DNA from: Vandiemenella viatica | Taxonomy: Eukaryota; Arthropoda; Insecta; Orthoptera; Morabidae | NCBI GenBank assembly: GCA_031002005.1 | Contig: JARYHS010013631.1 | Location: forward strand, 66,213,832 to 66,277,831 | Direction: 5' to 3' | Length of the DNA: 64,000 bases | Part shown: in pieces, positions 44,455 to 55,980 of the stretch | How the letters are laid out: the number at the start of each line of letters is the position of its first letter | Numbering within the stretch: position 1 is the first letter of the stretch | The notes under the pieces: model-generated | Told to the model about the DNA's origin: nothing | The model's database searches: none | The model's input: the letters and a program-made list of their open reading frames with translations, nothing else | Made by a program: the position numbers and the translations under genes

Positions 44455-45745
44455 CAATGCATTCAAACAAGTTCCATTCATCACCACACATAACTGGAGG
44501 AAAAACTGAAGAGTTACAGGATGTGTGAAGTTTGAAATCACAGCCACATCTCTCCCACACCGCAACCCTTTTCTGTCATTTAGTAACATGTGACCCAGGT
44601 ACCATGAGTTACAATAGACACTTGTCTATCAGACAGATATCATAACCTCCATATTCATACTAGGTCTCACCCACAAACCCATACTTTCCACACAAGCACA
44701 AACATATGGAGGAACAGCAATTCATACGTCCAGATAAATGAGTTTAAGGAAGGTAATCACCATACTTACGCACACAGACACATATATCCATGCCTACAGC
44801 GAGCTCAAACACAACAACCAGGCCCAATCATGGAAAAGAAAAAGTGGGACAGAACCCCCATGGCTCAAGACTGACGAAAAAAATCATCATTAACATGTGT
44901 TCCAAGTAACAAACTCCTCACATCAAAATCATATCATTTAACTCACACTACAGACCTCTCTGCCATTCAGTATCGTTGGTAATATGTACAAAGCTGTTCA
45001 CCACCTCTATCCCACGCCACAAGCCTTTTCTATTCAGTAATATTTGCCCCACGTACCACGAGTATCAGTAGTCACATGGTCATCAGACAAATATCATAAC
45101 TCCCATACTCATACTAGACCTCACAACACAAACATAACTGACCAAAAAAACCCAGACAGACGTTAGAGTGTGTGCAAAGGATGACATGTTTTTGCCATAC
45201 ACCTCAGTACTTATCACATTATCAATTAATTACATCAACACATAGGTAGCCATCATTGTGAAATCTCAAAGTCGAATATAATCCTATCGTGATAGACACA
45301 CAGCCACATAGAAAGACACACAATCACATGTCCATGCATACACACAGTTACCATACATCACCACACATACACGTAACTGGAGGAAAAGGACTGAACACCA
45401 TAGGTCCAGACTGAATAGCTACAGGATGTGCGAAATATTTAATTTCTTTGCCACAAACCTCGGTGCTCATCATACCCAAATGATTACATCTACATAGGTG
45501 GCCACTGATGGAAAATCTCAAGTAGACTCCTACCACCATAATTACACACATAACCACACAGGAACACACTCACACACATATGTCCAAGCATATACCACAA
45601 TTTCATAAGTACAAGTAACTGCAGGAAGGGACCCCACACACGACGTCCACACCGAAGTGTTACATGATAGGCAGACCATAGTATGTCTTTCCAATGCACC
45701 TCAGTGCTCACCACATTAACTTGATTTTAATGTGCCATCAGTATA
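44455..45745. repeat. Degenerate tandem repeat block, period about 240-260 bp
   Basis: The landmark 'acctcagt/cggtgctcatca' occurs at 45201, 45457 and 45698 (spacings 256 and 241). 'taactg(g/c)aggaa' follows at about 45374 and 45615 and also appears at 44489. A separate pair, 44604-44670 and 45055-45122 ('atatcataac-cc-ata-tcatacta'), repeats at about 450 bp, roughly two units. The plus strand is strongly CA-rich. No coding function is visible. Confidence 0.65.
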
Positions 45746-45982
45746 CCTGGTGGCTGGAATTAAGCTCTTGGCAATGTTTGGCCAAAAGTCATTTGTTAAA
45801 AGCAGCTAATCAAAGACAAATTTTGGGTCAACCTGCCCGGGCGGCCAGTTAATCAGTGGTAACGACAATTCTGCCCCCACTTCATCGTTTCCATGATGCT
45901 TGCTGTTAGTTCTGTCGACCTCGCTGTATGTATGTACAAGTGTGTGCGTGTGTCTACTTCCTCTGTTAATTTGAGTCTAAAA
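45746..45982. other. Short unassigned stretch
   Basis: Nothing recognised before the target duplication of the following SINE. Confidence 0.45.
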
Positions 45983-45994
45983 TATATGGTTATA

Positions 45995-46244
45995 TATTTT
46001 TTTTTTTTTTGTAACAGTTTAACGTCCCTTTTTAACAACGTGGTCTTTAGAGACGGGAAAGGATGGGGGCAAGGAATGGGAAGGAATTCGGCCATGGCCT
46101 TTTGATGGAAGCATCCCGGCATTCACCTGGAGTGATTTGGGGAAACCATGGAAAACCGAAATCTGGATGCCCGGACGGGGATTCGAACCGCCGTCCTCCC
46201 GAATGCGAGGCCAGAACGCTATCCGTTACACCACCACGCTCGGT
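45995..46244 (-). mobile_element. Young SINE family 1 copy with perfect 12-bp target duplication
   Basis: Poly-T start, full body, head ending 'cacgctcggt'. The perfect duplication tatatggttata flanks it (45983-45994, 46245-46256). It differs from the copy at 11581-11836 at about four body positions. The B box is intact as GGTTCGAATCC on the minus strand. Confidence 0.95.
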
Positions 46245-46369
46245 TATATGGTTATAGAATTATGCTCACCATCAACGTGTGCTTCTAACCATTGCTTCAG
46301 GGCTTAGGCAATCTCCCATTTGACTGTACTCTTTACAGTTTACTGCCGGTTGTGTTGGCATACGAATTG

Positions 46370-46745
46370 TGTTTCTCACGTTTTTCACTACATAAAAATC
46401 ATTTAACAGAGAGGGTGATGAGGGAATGTACCAGAGAAGCGAAGGACTTGGATACAAACCCACAATCAGACCATTGTTTGTAAATAGTGTAGTATGGAGT
46501 CCACATTTTTAGTACATCAAATGCATGGTGCAAAATATGGCAGCTAGATTTATTAGTGGAAAATATTCAACAAGTGCCTTAATAAAGGAACTGGACTGGA
46601 TGTCATTGGGAGATTGGAAGAGTGTCAGGGGCTGTATGTGGTGTATAATGCTGTTAGAATGGATATTGGAGGAATAATTCTGAGTGGTGTATGGAGCCTA
46701 AGTTGGCAATTACCACAATCTGGCATTAGACTTTAGATGATGAGG
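46370..46745 (+). pseudogene. LINE RT tail relic
   Basis: VVWSPHF (46486-46506) then VQNMAARFISG (about 46530-46560), LIKELDWMSLGD and a VYNAVRMDIG segment are the same module as at 1-600 and 63120-63330. The upstream part 'RVMRECTREAKDL' also matches. Frameshifted throughout. Confidence 0.72.
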
Positions 46746-47244
46746 CCTGAGTGGATAAAATATCCAAACACCCACTTTGATCTAACAATTTACGACAATT
46801 CAAGCGTGGGTACTATCTTCGGCGCAATAGAACTAGTGTCTGCACCTATTGTGACGTTTTGGATACTTGTCGATGTGTGGGGGTCTTCTATGAAAATGTG
46901 AGTTATGATGTCTGTTTGATGACCAAGTTAGCTAAGGGCATTATGTCACTTTTATCGTGGTTAGTTGGATGAAGCATGCAATTATAAACAAATGTCACAC
47001 TTGGTCCTGAATCCGAAGGTTGGCGTTAGATGGGAACATTTTAAACCGAATGGAGAACTCCCCTGGGTCCTGATTTATTGAAAAATAATTTCCTGGAAAA
47101 GGGGAGAATTTTCCTGGAAAACTGCAGTAGAACGACCTTAAATGGACATTTTGGTACCTGGCTACTGATTAGCAGAAGACTCTGCGAATTTTGAATTTTT
47201 GGTTTACTTTAACGCACGAACAGAAGGTAACCCTGTCTGTAACT
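46746..47244. other. Unassigned stretch
   Basis: Nothing recognised between two LINE tails. Confidence 0.45.
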
Positions 47245-47400
47245 GATCAGGGGTTTGAGTGGGAATCATTGGAAAATAGAAGGAGGTTTGAGGAAGTGCT
47301 GGGCGTATGTTGGCGATGAGGCTAGGGGTGGATCTTGGTGAAAGAATTAGGAATAGTGCACTGGATTTCTTTTATAAGGAAGTGGGTAAATTTTCTATAT
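47245..47400 (+). pseudogene. LINE RT tail relic
   Basis: GFEWESLENRRRFEEVLGV followed by ILVKELG matches the segment after the VQRRAARFV motif of the same LINE family. Very short and dead. Confidence 0.55.
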
Positions 47401-47925
47401 CTACACCTCGGCCACAGGCATTCTATGACGAATCAGCATGTTCTGTGCTTAGCACTGCCTTACATTGACTCGATTTTTATCACATAGGACTGGCGTACTT
47501 CGATTCGAGAGGGGCGAAATTAGTAAGATTAACAGACGTATTTCGTTCCTGGAACATACGTGCTGTGCTGTAAAATACAGTTAAAGGTGCCAATCACTGA
47601 TGTGTCACAAGGGATTGATTGGAATTTTAGACAAAGTACAGCTAAGGACACTCAATTTGGGTGGGTAAATAGTTGTGGCAATGAGAAAATGATATATAAG
47701 TAGATTTACACGGGCGAGAACTTAATGTTTTCTTTTCGCCTAGCACACCCCCTCGGATCGAATTCCCGAGTGCTGAAGTTACTCACATCATTATTATTAA
47801 GTATTTGCATGAGAATGAATTTATTCTAGCTAATTAGACACACCAACAGGACGGACATGACATTCACAGACACACAATTTCATTACCCCTAATTTTGAAA
47901 TTTGTCCTGGTGGAGGAACATCAAA
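47401..47925. other. Unassigned stretch
   Basis: Nothing recognised. Confidence 0.45.
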
Positions 47926-48245
47926 GAGGCACCGGCTGCGGGATGTAATCAGCCATATGCTATATGGAAGGCTCTAAACAGACTAAGAACTGAAGTGTCC
48001 CGATGTAAATATAATATTTAAAAAATGGGGGTACACTAATGACAACGATCTATGTGAATGTGGTGAGCTTCAGAACCCACAACATCTTCTGATATGCAGG
48101 AATCTCCCTGAAACCTGCAATATCGACGACCTTTACAGGGCAAACGAGAAGGCCATCAAGATTGCGGAATTCTGGTCACATTCTATATAATTGTGTTTAT
48201 AGTTAATATTAATTAATTAATGTTATTTGTTTTTTCAACTTGTTA
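47926..48245 (+). pseudogene. LINE C-terminus with C-x-CG...H-LL-C zinc knuckle
   Basis: AWKALNRLRTEVSRCKYNI (47970-48020), a stop, then KWGYTNDNDLCECGELQ and PQHLLICRNLP (48025-48105), ending DLYRANEKAIKIAEFWSHSI (48130-48187) and a stop. The cysteine-histidine knuckle and the closing Trp-rich segment are the usual C-terminal end of one LINE ORF2 type. One in-frame stop is seen; otherwise this is the best preserved LINE tail in the window. It is of a different type from the VGKLPPE tails. Confidence 0.72.
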
Positions 48246-48429
48246 TGTCCTGGACACGAGAAATATAAATAAAAATATAAATACCCCTAATTTAATACAT
48301 CCTTTAAAATACACGGACTGTAGGTGACACTCGTGAGTTATATTATATTGTTCATAATGAAAAAGTGAGTTTGTTTCCCGTCTCTTCGTCGGTGAATTAA
48401 TTTTTAATGTCTGCCTGCTTCGATGAACG

Positions 48430-48596
48430 GAATTTATGTTAACAGCGAGGTCTTTAGAGACGGGAAAGGATGGGAAGGAATTCGGCCATGGCCTTTTGAA
48501 GGTAGCATCCCCGGCATTCACTTGGAGTGATTTTGGGAAACCATGGATGCCTGGAACCTCCGTCCTCCCGAATGAGAGGCAAGAACGCTAAATAAT
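48430..48596 (-). mobile_element. SINE family 1 copy, shortened
   Basis: 'aacagcgaggtctttagagac' through 'gagaggcaagaacgct'. Parts of the body and the head end are deleted. Confidence 0.8.
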
Positions 48597-48727
48597 TTCA
48601 TGAAAACAGGTACACATAGAATTTATATCTGGAGTTTATGACGCTTTTTTTCCCGTTAAAAGGAAACATTTATGCTTTTCGAGGCGTGGAAATTACGTAA
48701 CTTTGCGGCTTTTCCACAAAACACTTA

Positions 48728-48795
48728 AACACCGCGGCCGGACTCGAACCGGCGACCTTCGGCACTCTAGCCCCAACACTGCCGAGGTCGTTAGT
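48728..48795 (-). repeat. tRNA-like repeat fragment
   Basis: On the minus strand 'gccggttcgagtccggc' (48733-48750) makes a T-arm with a perfect B box, and 'ggggctagagtgc' lies upstream. The acceptor and anticodon stems do not pair, so it looks like a SINE head, not a tRNA gene. Confidence 0.4.
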
Positions 48796-48799
48796 TGAA

Positions 48800-49793
48800 T
48801 TCTCTCTATCATTAACGCTGTTAACGATTAATTATATTGGAATCCCACCTTACTGATGCTTATATTCGCTCAGAGTTATAAACATCCTCGAATATCAGAA
48901 CTGCATTGTATAGATATGAATTTGAGCTAAGTCAGGACATTCCATAGTTCATTATCACGTTTTAAACGTAAAAGTTACGCTTTCTCATGGTCTATGTCTT
49001 ATTTTTTAATTAAATACAAAGACTCAAGCAGTTTTTCTGTTCGCCCAGAATGAAAACTAAATTTTCGATTTTCGTTTTTAAAACACGTTATTCTGGCGAG
49101 GGATTAGGCTACCATAAAAGATTCTTATATTTGTTCTACGAAAACTGACATATAATAATTATTCTCATCTCGTAATAATTTCTTCTTGAACCGCAGTGAA
49201 TTTCTATGTATCCTGCTGGAACGGTTTCGATAGCAGGACACATGAAGCCTGAGACTCTGCAATATGTATTGGACGCCCTAATTTCTTTGTCCGCCAGCTA
49301 TGCTTTCACAATGGTGGATGGCCTAGCTGTATCGCTCTGTAATGGAGCCATTTCGTAACCTGTCGGACTCCCGAAATATTTCACGCATATTGGGACACCC
49401 GCACCATCTAGCGGCAAATGTCTACTACCGTGTGCTGACCTCTAGCGAGAGTTATGCAAGTTATCGCGCATGTCGCAACAGGGTCTCGGCGGCCGAGCAA
49501 GTGCGTACATGTCGACTGACACCTGTGCAAATACGCCTTAGGCTAGGGTTTTCCCCCGCAAGACAAGGATAGAAGATTTCGTGGCGAAGTGGAATATCTC
49601 TGGCCGGCGCATGCGCAGATGAAGTTTCTCGTGTCATGCGCTGTTCGGTGGAGACACCTGGTGTCAGGATGTGTGTATATGCTACATTGCAACATTTGTG
49701 CAGCTGGAATATCTACATCACATAGGACACAATCGTAAATAATATCGCTGATTTCAGATTAACATTGTTGGAGATAAGTGAAATAACAGCTAG
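48800..49793. other. Unassigned stretch, GC-richer at the right
   Basis: 49370-49640 is GC-richer, with 'gcaccatctagcggcaaatg' (49400-49419). It may be the upstream part of the element that contains the 276-bp repeat. No coding motif. Confidence 0.45.
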
Positions 49794-50069
49794 AATAAAG
49801 ACTAAATAACAGTTATATATGTTTAATTTGAAATATGCTGTCGTCATGCCGTCAATGTGGCAACACTGCACCCGCCATCTTGGCCGGCCGGCCCGCCATT
49901 CAAAAAGCCCGCCGGAGGGGAGGGGAGGGAGGTCCCCCCCACCACTTAGTGACGTCACGGGTTTTCCCGGTTTCTGGCCAGGAAAGACAGTCTCCTCCTA
50001 CTTTTCTACACACGCCCATGTTGTAGCTGGCAATCGTGTATGATAAAGAGGGACTCACATGACAGAACT
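49794..50069. repeat. 276-bp dispersed repeat with YY1- and CRE-like motifs, copy 2
   Basis: Identical to 6327-6602 at a constant offset of 43467, with no indel. CCGCCATCTTGG is at 49872-49883 and tgacgtca at 49950-49957. Sequence left of 49794 is available only in this copy, because the other is bounded by a gap. Confidence 0.88.
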
Positions 50070-51424
50070 TTATAGCTATTTGGTGTATTAATTTTGGATG
50101 TTGGATTTTTTTCCACCTATCTCTCTTATGACATATTAGCTGTAATGATTCACACGGATTATAAGCAATATACGTGTATATCAGTAACATATTATTGAGG
50201 CAGGGATGAATTTTTGAGACTTTTCAAAAGTGAGCGATTACAGATGACCAGTTTTTATCATACGCTGAAGTAATTATACTAAGTCACACGGAGAAATGAG
50301 TGTGATTGGGGTGGCTTTGACGCTCGCGGATGTAAAATTATGTTGATTCTTAGAACTTGTGTTGGCAGAAAACGCGTAAGACAGACGAATTCCTCGAAGT
50401 TCACTCTGCGTCAGAAGAGCAGGAGTTTGTAAGTCTCTGCTGATAAATGGCTGCATGCTAATGAGTTTCCTCTCGGGAATACCCACAGCAGGACCCGGAG
50501 TCCTCTTAAAGATTCAACAGTGACCGGGATTCGAAACATGCACCTCTTAATCGGAAAAACGTAGGATTTTTTTACTTTATTTAAGTTTTTAAAAAATAAA
50601 ATTTGCTGCACAATTTGATGTGTCAATCTGTAGTTGTTGTCAAATAATACAAAATATTGTTTAACGGGAGACAACAGTATCCGAAACTATATGTCTAATA
50701 TATAGAAAATATTACCCGTCTAATTAAAAGACGTAGCTGGGGTGTTTTTCCTTTGTTCTTCCAGGTGTGAAAATATTGGTAACTGTTACTATACACCTGG
50801 ATAACTGTTATGGTGTTCATTGTTATGTGCTGTTTGGGTTGTGGATGAGAGATGAAAGGAAAGAGGCTGAACACGCTTTCCGCCTATTCAGATCTAATTA
50901 AAACACAAAGAGGGCCGCAAAATTTATCGATCACATCCGAGAAAAGAACCACAATGAATAGCGTCGCATACGATTAAGCCTAATGTTCTACGAAAAGAAG
51001 TGGTACTTATAGCAGGACAGTGATATGGAATATGGTGAGTAGGAACCGTACAGAACTACTATAAACCACCTATAAACCGCAGTCAGATTGACCGTTCTGC
51101 TTCTAAGCGTCCAGAAAGAATGAATCAATGACGCTTCAAAGTTAAATATTGAAAATGCAACAGTCTGGAATAGTTGTAAATCACTGCACTAGAAAAATTA
51201 AATAATATCCTGGAAGAACTTGAAGCAGTCATCTGTAGTCGAGAATTTTCCATTTGTACTCAATTAGAGACAAATAGGCCATTAGACTCTCGGTCATTAT
51301 TTCCATTCTGAATATGGGTTAAAACATTAGGCGGCTGTTTGAAATCCTTGACGAGACTGAACGATACTTAGATTATTTTGAAGTTCACCCTAACGACAGA
51401 TTTAGTTTCTTCTTCTTAATTAAT
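50070..51424. other. Unassigned stretch
   Basis: 50515-50545 has a B-box-like 'gaccgggattcgaaac' on an otherwise unrecognised background. No element assigned. Confidence 0.45.
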
Positions 51425-51715
51425 GACTAATAGCTCAGGCGGTAGAGCCCTGGACGACCGGGGTTTGATCTCCGAAAAAGCAGAGGATCTTACTTCGCAG
51501 CTGAACGTCCAGAACGGCCCCTTTGGTCTACTCAGCCTGCCATCAATGAGTACCGTGGAGAAAACTCCGCGGGAAGGTAGAGAAAAAGGGTCGGACCGTG
51601 TCGCTGACCACGCCACGTCCACACTAGTGCCTATGGTCGGCAAATAGGAATGCGGAGCTCTACCTCCGCTAATCCTACTGGAATACGGCTTCAAAACAGT
51701 GAAAACCCACTGCCT
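51425..51715 (+). mobile_element. Third tRNA-derived SINE-like repeat
   Basis: 'tagctcaggcggtagagc' (51431-51448) is an excellent A-box/D-arm sequence and 'ggggtttgatctcc' (51460-51473) a B box at tRNA-like spacing. The sequence continues without a cloverleaf end into a GC-rich body to about 51700. Only one copy is seen in this window, so SINE status is inferred from the head. Confidence 0.5.
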
Positions 51716-52594
51716 TTACTTTTTCCTAGGTTTAAAAGATGACAGACAAAATGTTAACACTTGTGACAGTTGATTCAAATGAAACAGTTGATTGCATTCT
51801 AACAGAATACATCTCATGGATATTATTTCCATCCACTGTTCTTTGTGCAGTGATGTGATGTATTTTAGAGTATACTCTTCTTATATTTGTTTTACAGCGA
51901 TTAAACCATCATGTCGGCTTATTACACTAACATTGAGGCAACAATTATCAGCTTTCACGAAAAAGAGATGATGCAAGATTTCAAAAACGTGTTTTCGTAA
52001 TAACAATGCTCCAAGTCTCGCTCTGTCATGGTTGCAATTTATGAGTTTGAATTTCATTTGATACTGCTAATCGAAAACCCTCGTATTATCCTTGAACTAG
52101 TATTCATTGAGTAGGTAGTGACGACTGTAGTGAGTTCTCGTCTACGAGTTTAGCAGCAGCGTGGAATTACAACATTATCTTAGACTAATGGCACGAAAGA
52201 AAGCAATTGAAGCGGTACCGTAAGGCTCAATATTACTTTTACTTACTTATCGCTTATGATCCCTACGAAAATAGTATATCATCAACGTTTAAATTAATAT
52301 GAATCTTGTTTGGCCATTTTGTTCCCGGGATTCCTCCTTAAATATTTCACATGAAAATAGTTCTCAGTTATGTCGTTAAGTGAGAAACATATCCGCATGG
52401 TTAGCTGATGCCGTAACATGGCGACGAAATCGTTACGTCTCCCCAGACAACTCGATAACACTGTATTGCAGAAGGCGCTGCGGGGTTCGTTACGCAACTG
52501 TTTTTCTTCTTGCGTGTGCTCAGCGACCTGTAGATCCGTTATCTTTCTTTCGATTGTCCCAAGGGCCAAAAAAAAAATATCCTTTTAAAAAATA
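51716..52594. other. Unassigned stretch
   Basis: ORFs of 78-91 codons occupy both strands near 52294-52616 without motifs. Nothing recognised. Confidence 0.5.
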
Positions 52595-52765
52595 TTTCGA
52601 CCTTACGCCTTATTGAGGTCTAGGGGAGATAGGTGCGAAGGAAGATTGGGGGTCGAGCCATGGGAAGGAATTCGGCCATGGCCTATTAAAGACACTGCAT
52701 TCGCCTTAATGATTTCAAGAGACCGTGGAAAAAGGAAATATGGATGCCCGAACCGAGCTTTGAAA
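52595..52765 (-). mobile_element. SINE family 1 copy, diverged
   Basis: 'gaccttacgccttattgagg', 'gggaaggaattcggccatgg', 'catggcctattaaag', ending before the B box at 'gatgcccgaaccgag'. Confidence 0.75.
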
Positions 52766-53202
52766 GAAGTTCATATTTCTTACACATAATATTTAAGTCG
52801 TATGCATTGTTTGTTATTCACATTCCGGAATGAGAATGAATCGGTATTAATGGTTAACACTTAGTGCAACAGACGGCTCGAATTTTAACGATAAATTACT
52901 TTGCCCATTCAGAATATTAACATCATAAGTTGTTTTTCTGTTAAGACCAATTTCTTAGAAGTGTATGAGAAGCAGCTCTGACTTTATGACCTTAGAAAAA
53001 GAGAAAATCTTGCTTTCACAGAAATACCAGAATCTTTGGACATTTCTTTTCCACGTACTGGCCAAGCTCAACACGTAATGCATACGAATAGTTATCTGTT
53101 TCGTGATAACTAGATATTTTGGGGCTCTTTTTTTCAGAAAATCCGGTAATGTTGAATAACAACCAAATATATAAGAACGAAGTCTTTCTCGGCGTTGAGA
53201 AT
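52766..53202. other. Unassigned stretch
   Basis: Nothing recognised. Confidence 0.45.
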
Positions 53203-53378
53203 GTATAAACTGCTCTCGGGTGACTAGCCGAGTCAAGAATGCGTTGTCACACGGTATTTCGGCGACTAGATTCATTGCCGCCATCTTCACCAGAAGATGA
53301 CGGCAATGAATCTAGTCGCCGAAATATCCTGTGACAACGCACTCTTGACTCGGCTAGTCACCCGAGAGCAGTTTATAC
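53203..53378. repeat. Long palindrome with 85-bp arms
   Basis: Arms 53203-53287 and 53294-53378 are nearly perfect inverses around the 6-base spacer caccag. Terminal 8 bases are gtataaac and gtttatac. The inner arm ends contain 'attgccgccatctt', a YY1-like core. Too short to code. 'caaccaaata' occurs on both sides (about 53159 and 53378) and might be a flanking duplication. Fold-back element or MITE of unknown superfamily. Confidence 0.92.
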
Positions 53379-53968
53379 AACCAAATACTTTGGATTAGGC
53401 GCATGGTTTCAAGTCACTAGTTTTCAATTCAGGTAAACTTATGGTTTCATACTGGCATATGCTTTCTTAAATATGAAAACTCTAATAATCTGGTGAAATG
53501 TGACAAAAACAAGTGAAATTTTTATGTATTTATCTTTTGGAGTCAAATGAGTCCTCAAACAATATTTCATTGCAATGGAATCATAAGGTGTATAATCCTT
53601 TATTAATCATTTAAGAAGCAAGAAAATCTTGTCTTTTGACTTTCTCATGTCAGCTGCGGATTATATTGCTTAACTATATGGGAAATTATCAGCTTAATTA
53701 GCAATCTACATGCAAATTCAGATTGCATGTTGCTTTGTCCCTTTAGTCTTGAGTAATGAAAGCTGCAATTAATTACACAGTCAATATAAAGTTGTTTACT
53801 AACGTTACTGAATGTTGCTAAGCAGCCAAATTTCAGAAATCTTCAAGGTTACCTACAATATGCTGACTGTACCTAAACCTCAATGTCTCATTGTCTCTAG
53901 ACATAAGACGAATCGCTGAAACAGGAATCATACTTGAAATCAAACGGGCAGTATCTATATCAATAAAA
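53379..53968. other. Unassigned AT-rich stretch
   Basis: Nothing recognised. Confidence 0.5.
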
Positions 53969-53970
53969 TA

Positions 53971-54973
53971 CACTGAAGAGCCAAAGAAACTGGTATAGGC
54001 ATGCGTATGCAAACATACAGATATGTAAACACCCAGAGTACGGCGCTGCGGTACGCAACGCCTATATAAGACAACAGGTGTCTGGCACAGGCGTTAGATC
54101 GGTTACTGCTGCTACAATAGCAGATTATCACGATTCAAGTGAGTTTGAACGTGATGTTATAGTTGGCACACGAGAGATGGCACACAGCATCTCCGAGGTA
54201 GCGATGTGGTGAGGATTTTCCCGTACGACCATTTCACGAGCGCACTATGAATATCGGGAATCCGGTAAAACATCAATTCTCCGACATCGTTGCGGCCGGA
54301 AAAAGATCCTGCAAGAACGGGACCAACGACGGCTGAAGAGAATTGTTCAACGTGACAGAAGTATAAGCCTTTTACAAATTGCTGCGGATTTCAGTGGTGT
54401 GCCATCAACAAGTGTCAGCGTTCGAACCATTCTACGAAACATCATCGATATAGGCTTTCAGAGCAGAAGGCCCACTCGTGTACCCTTGCTGAGTGCACGA
54501 CACAAAGCTTTACGCCTCGCCTGGGCCCGTCAACACCGACATTGCTCTGTTGATGATTGGAAGCATGTTGCCTGGTATGACGAGTCTCGTTTCCAATTGT
54601 ATCGAACGGATGGACGTGTACGGGTATGGAGACAACCTCATGAATTCATGGATCCTGCATGTCAGCAGGGGACTGTTAAAGCTGGTGGATGCTCTGTAAT
54701 GGTGTGGGGTGTGTGCAGTTGGAGTGAAATGGGAGCCCTGATACGACTCTGACAGGTGACACCTCCGTACGCATCCTGGTTGATCGCCTGCATTCATTCA
54801 TGTCCACTGTGCATTCCGACGGACTTGGGCAATTCCAGCAGGACAATGCGACTCTCCACATGACCAGAATTGCTAAAGAGTGGCTCCAGGAATACTCTTC
54901 TCAGTTTAAACACCTCCGCTGGCCACCAAACTTCCCAGACGTGAACAATATTGAGCATATCTGGAATGCCTTC
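53971..54973 (+). mobile_element. Tc1-like element, 3' truncated
   Basis: 5' end CACTGAAGAGCCAAAGAAAC (53971-53990) follows TA and is the terminal repeat of a Tc1 family that I recall from many arthropods. The reading stops matching near 54973, inside the transposase C-terminal region, so the last part and the 3' inverted repeat are missing. An inverted LINE relic follows directly. Confidence 0.9.
54117..54973 (+). pseudogene. Tc1-like transposase, four defects
   Basis: In frame from 54117: the start codon position reads ATA instead of ATG. A TGA lies at 54210-54212 just before GFSRTTISR (helix-turn-helix). Downstream are DDWKHVAWYDESRFQL (about 54555-54600, first Asp) and CSVMVWGVCSWSEMGALIRL. 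A shift at about 54750 then moves the reading to another frame with FQQDNATLHMTR (about 54834-54868, second Asp) and FPDVNNIEHIW (about 54930-54962, last acidic residue). The C-terminus is missing. It cannot make active transposase. Confidence 0.92.
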
Positions 54974-54989
54974 TGTAAATAATGCTAAA

Positions 54990-55980
54990 GAATCACAACA
55001 AGAATATAATTACAAGTTATGATATATAAATAGGTTAAATGTTATTTATATTTTAGTTATCCGTCGTGTAAAGCTTGATTTGTGTACCTGAAGTAATATT
55101 CCGTCGTAAGTCTTCAACATTAATGGTTTTCTTAATTTTTTATTAAATTTACTAATTGCAATAGAACATAGGCTCAGGTGGCAATTTCCCCACATATCTG
55201 TTTTCCTATTTCTTGTTTCTTTATTAAGTCTTTGAGTCCCCACCCACTTAATTTTGAGAAGTACGAATTTATATTGGTTCCAATTTATGTCCTATGGTAA
55301 TTTTCACAGACAAATCTTGCTGCTCTCATTTGCACGCCATCCAACTTCTATATTTGATACCCCATACGTTGGTCCCATACTGATCACCATATTCAAGCAA
55401 CAGCCTGACAAAAGTTTTGCAACCAAATTCCTCCATGTCTCTGGTACATCCTCTTATCATCCTCTCTAAAAAATCGAAGATTTTTAAATCTTTTCCTGCC
55501 ATCTGCCGAACGTGTCTTGCTCAATTAAGTTTACTCGTATTTACACTCTAGGTGTTTGACAATCAATTCCTTCCCTACCTTTCAATCATAAACAAACAAC
55601 CTTTAGTTTTTTTATCTGTGTACTTAATAAGTCGACTCTTCTAGGCAATTAACTTCATTCCTTGTTGACCTGTCGAGGTCACATTGCAGCTGTTCATAGT
55701 CCTTTCCTGCTTTGATACTATGTCAACATAATTTCTAATTGTAAACATTTAACAAAGTCTTTCTTTAAAATAAAGAATATCAATGGTCCCAACTCCCAAT
55801 ACAACATTCTGCGGTACTGGTTTTCACTTGAACCTCTTACGATTCTGCATTTCCTACCCAAACTCTTTGATTTATACCTTTTAAGAATCCATCTACCCAG
55901 CAAGTCACTTTTTCGTCCACCTTTTACCTTATTCAACACCACTTTCTTACCCAAGGGCGGCTCTAGGCTTAATGACACTG
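54990..55980 (-). pseudogene. LINE RT and tail relic, inverted
   Basis: Minus strand, N to C across frames: GRWILKRYKSKSLGRKC with VGNAES, then LYWELGPLIFFIL (about 55785-55825), which aligns with the VLGPLLFL segment of CR1/jockey-like RTs. RMIRGCTRDMEEFGCKTFV, then RLLLEYGDQYGTNVWG (about 55360-55440), follow. A tail containing VGKLPPEPMF (about 55180-55210) ends it. That tail matches the one at 62770-62800, so both belong to one family. Confidence 0.75.

Noticed and set aside
43311..44589. Several 339-418 codon ORFs across the second gap
   Set aside because: They consist of N. Only the first 48 codons of the plus-strand one are real and belong to the LINE RT.
48728..48795. tRNA gene
   Set aside because: Only the T-arm and B box are convincing; acceptor and anticodon stems do not pair.
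51425..51500. tRNA gene
   Set aside because: A good D-arm and B box, but no acceptor stem closes, and the sequence runs on into a SINE-like body.
53955..55980. A single composite element containing both the Tc1 and the inverted LINE
   Set aside because: The Tc1 ends inside its coding sequence and the LINE is in the opposite orientation; no shared duplication or termini were found.
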